This document shows, one piece after another, positions 45,290-46,948 of a stretch of 46,948 bases of DNA. Each line of letters starts with the position of its first letter. Position 1 is the first letter of the stretch. The notes beneath the pieces were generated by a model. It ran no database searches and had not been told where the DNA came from. It saw only the letters and a list, made by a program, of their open reading frames with translations. Source of the stretch: Phormidesmis priestleyi Ana (GTDB lineage: Bacteria > Cyanobacteriota > Cyanobacteriia > Phormidesmidales > Phormidesmidaceae); contig LJZR01000032.1 of NCBI GenBank assembly GCA_001314865.1, forward strand, positions 1-46,948, written 5' to 3'. Made by a program: the position numbers and the translations under genes.

Positions 45290-45438
45290 GAGACCTGCGC
45301 TGACCCATTAGCTTAAAAATTAACAGAATAAAGCTGCTGTTTTTGGCGAGTTAAGCTGCTGTAAAGGCGATCGCAAAAGGTGAGTTAATAAAGAGCTGCA
45401 TCATAAAATTCTACTCAGTAGAATTACTAATGTGGCTT

Positions 45439-45622
45439 ATGAAATCTTCTGTAGCAAAGCATGCTATTGCGAAACCTTCTTTAGTGCAGTTTTCGCAAAG
45501 CGTTGGGGCCTCTGCTTTGCTCGCCTCATGAACCGCCAAACCCAACGACAGATATACCTGAGCCAGCTACTGCTGTTGGGCTACTGCTGTTTGCTGCGCT
45601 AGGCTACAGCCTGCGCCATTAA
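45439..45622 (+). pseudogene. Remnant of a PEP-CTERM (exosortase-sorted) secreted protein gene
   Basis: An ATG at 45439 opens a 30-codon frame that reads like a signal peptide (Lys-rich start, then SVGASALLAS) and stops at TGA 45529. In the next frame, 45557-45622 encodes PEPATAVGLLLFAALG then YSLRH and a stop: a complete PEP-CTERM sorting signal (PEP, hydrophobic helix, basic end). Such proteins are normally over 150 residues, so an internal deletion plus frameshift has joined the two ends. No clear ribosome site is seen. The 155 bases that follow could hold more debris. The gene-free stretch 45228-45858 contains only this, a tandem repeat and a terminator. Confidence 0.5.
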
Positions 45623-45776
45623 TCACCACCAATCACCGCAAATCAGCGTTAACCACCTAGATCTTGCTGTACGGCTGCCACGAGCGTAACCTTGACAGAA
45701 ACTGTTGGTGATGCAACCAATGCTGCTTACAGTCAGGTTGCCGACAACTCCGCCAGATCCTAAGGCTATTCCCAAA

Positions 45777-45800
45777 CCGAGCGCTGTGCTCGGGCTTTTT
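45777..45800 (+). terminator. Rho-independent terminator after the PEP-CTERM remnant
   Basis: CCGAGC (45777-45782) and GCTCGG (45788-45793), 5-base loop, then GCTTTTT. It points in the plus direction, 155 bases past the remnant's stop and 59 bases before the convergent aldehyde dehydrogenase end. Confidence 0.8.
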
Positions 45801-45858
45801 CTATTTTCATGTTTAAGAACTTTGGGTACAGCAACGCATGGCGCTTGCAACATTTGCC

Positions 45859-46948
45859 CTATAGCAACCGTTTGAATAGGGGCAATTTGCCTTGGTAAGG
45901 GGGATAGCGAAGCGGGATGTCTGGCCAGTTTGGCTTACCTAAGATGCTTTTGTGATGAGAAAAGGTATCGAATCCGGCTTTACCATGGGCAATGCCCATT
46001 CCACTTTGGCCAACGCCGCCAAAGGGCAGCGTAGAAATGGCGTATTGGGCGATGGTTTCGTTGAAGCAAAGGCTGCCTGAGGCGGTTTGAGTTTGAACGG
46101 CCTGCTGTTGCGCGCGCGCTGTCGAAAATAAATAGAGGGCAAGGGGCTTGGGCCGTTGGTTGATGTAGGCGATCGCATCCGCCAAACGCTCGTAGCCGAC
46201 CACGGGCAAAATGGGGCCAAAAATCTCTTCTTGCATCACTTTGGCCTCCGGGTCAACCTGATCAATAACCGTCAGCGCCATGTATCGCGTGTCGGCGTCG
46301 CACTGGCCGCCAATAATTTTTTCGCCCGAGGCGATCGCCTCGCACATCATTGCTTGCAGTCGTTGAAAATGGCGATCGCTCACAATTCGCCCATAGTCAG
46401 GACTGCTGGCCATATCTTCGCCAAAAAACTCGCGGCTGGTTTGGGCGATCGCAGCCAGCAGATCCGCCTTAATTTGCTGATCTACTAGCAAATAGTCAGG
46501 CGCAATACAGGTCTGCCCCGCATTGAAACATTTGCCCCACACAATCCGCCTTGCCGCCACCTTAATATCTGCACTGGCCGCAACGATGCAAGGGCTTTTG
46601 CCGCCCAGCTCTAACGTCACAGGGCTCAAATGCTCAGCCGCTGCTCGCATGACTATCTTGCCAACCGTTGGACTGCCCGTGAAAAAAATATGATCAAAGG
46701 GTTCGGCTAATAGCGCCTGAGCGGTGTCTACGCCGCCTTCTATCACATGGACGTAGCTCGGTGAAAAAACGCGGGCCACTAGCTGTGCCACGAGCGCTGA
46801 TGTATGAGGCGATATTTCAGAAGGCTTGATGATGACGCAGTTGCCTGCCGCGATCGCACTAACCAACGGCCCTAGCGCTAAATGCAACGGATAGTTCCAC
46901 GGGCTAATAATAAGTACAACGCCCAACGGTTCGGGAACGACCTGGCCG
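45859..46948 (-). CDS. Aldehyde dehydrogenase, class 3-like (5' end outside window)
   Basis: At least 363 codons; the frame stays open to the window edge (GQVVPEPLGVVLIISPWNYPLHLALGPL), so about 80-100 N-terminal residues are missing. IIKPSE and FFTGSPTVGKIVMRAAAEH bind cofactor, the general base lies in VTLELGGKSP, and the catalytic Cys in FNAGQTCIAPDYLLV. EEIFGPILPVVGY, FNETIAQYAISTLPFGGVGQSGMG and the hydrophobic end LPLFKRLL resemble ALDH3-type fatty aldehyde dehydrogenases. In cyanobacteria these oxidise medium/long-chain aldehydes. Substrate inferred from similarity only. Confidence 0.92.
   Translation of the reverse strand, partial: GQVVPEPLGVVLIISPWNYPLHLALGPLVSAIAAGNCVIIKPSEISPHTSALVAQLVARVFSPSYVHVIEGGVDTAQALLAEPFDHIFFTGSPTVGKIVMRAAAEHLSPVTLELGGKSPCIVAASADIKVAARRIVWGKCFNAGQTCIAPDYLLVDQQIKADLLAAIAQTSREFFGEDMASSPDYGRIVSDRHFQRLQAMMCEAIASGEKIIGGQCDADTRYMALTVIDQVDPEAKVMQEEIFGPILPVVGYERLADAIAYINQRPKPLALYLFSTARAQQQAVQTQTASGSLCFNETIAQYAISTLPFGGVGQSGMGIAHGKAGFDTFSHHKSILGKPNWPDIPLRYPPYQGKLPLFKRLL

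Noticed and set aside
45623-45853. Open frame on the minus strand (76 codons) next to the aldehyde dehydrogenase
   Set aside because: No ribosome site or family resemblance. It overlaps the terminator and the remnant of a plus-strand gene; composition looks like a chance frame.

Overview
The window is cyanobacterial chromosome. It carries psbY (photosystem II), ftrV (the ferredoxin-thioredoxin reductase subunit of oxygenic phototrophs), a stand-alone atpB-atpC operon, groESL with CIRCE and a cyanobacterial K-box, several families largely confined to cyanobacteria (DUF2358, DUF2949, DUF3146, DUF3598), and very many copies of the octamer GCGATCGC (HIP1). Gene content suggests a filamentous or Leptolyngbya/Synechococcus-like lineage, but the genus cannot be fixed from the sequence alone. 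No rRNA, tRNA, CRISPR array or insertion sequence was seen.

Layout. 1-10.5 kb is an accessory nitrogen island. It holds an exported acetamidase/formamidase (+), then on the minus strand a SUMF1-domain Tat protein, a CobW-type metallochaperone, a cobalt-type nitrile hydratase (beta, alpha), its accessory protein and a HupE/UreJ metal permease. A NitT/TauT-type ABC importer (lipoprotein, permease, ATPase) lies upstream of these in the same direction. A perfect NtcA-type promoter (GTA-N8-TAC, N22, TTAAAT) sits before the importer, and a near-perfect one (GTA-N8-CAC, N22, TACGAT) before the amidase. The simplest reading is an NtcA-controlled nitrile/amide scavenging system: import, hydration of nitrile to amide, then release of ammonium. 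The true substrate is not known. 10.6-13.7 kb: DUF2358 protein and groEL-groES. 13.7-15.8 kb: atpB-atpC. 16-19.2 kb: malQ, then a malate/lactate-dehydrogenase-like gene overlapping an ACT-like gene. 19.3-25.2 kb: Rieske/FAD reductase, DUF2949, DUF192 lipoprotein, an OmpR-type regulator with a degenerate receiver, NAD kinase, DUF3146 and a YqgF-family nuclease. 25.5-33.1 kb: smc, PRC-barrel protein, WecB/TagA glycosyltransferase, amino-acid-type binding lipoprotein, ftsE. 33.2-37 kb: SPFH-NfeD pair and a membrane PP2C phosphatase. 37-46.9 kb: ftrV, SDR, psbY, rdgB, mscL, pentapeptide protein, DUF3598, tsaB, an EEP hydrolase, a CAX antiporter, a decayed PEP-CTERM gene and an aldehyde dehydrogenase that runs off the end.

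A second-scale pattern runs through the whole window. Almost every spacer holds its own private short tandem repeat (10-23 bp, 2-7 copies, most often 14 bp), often starting on or beside a stop codon. Several genes carry in-frame 12- or 15-bp versions (smc, tsaB, the EEP gene, cax). The repeats differ in sequence from locus to locus, so they look like products of a general local-duplication process, not copies of one mobile element.
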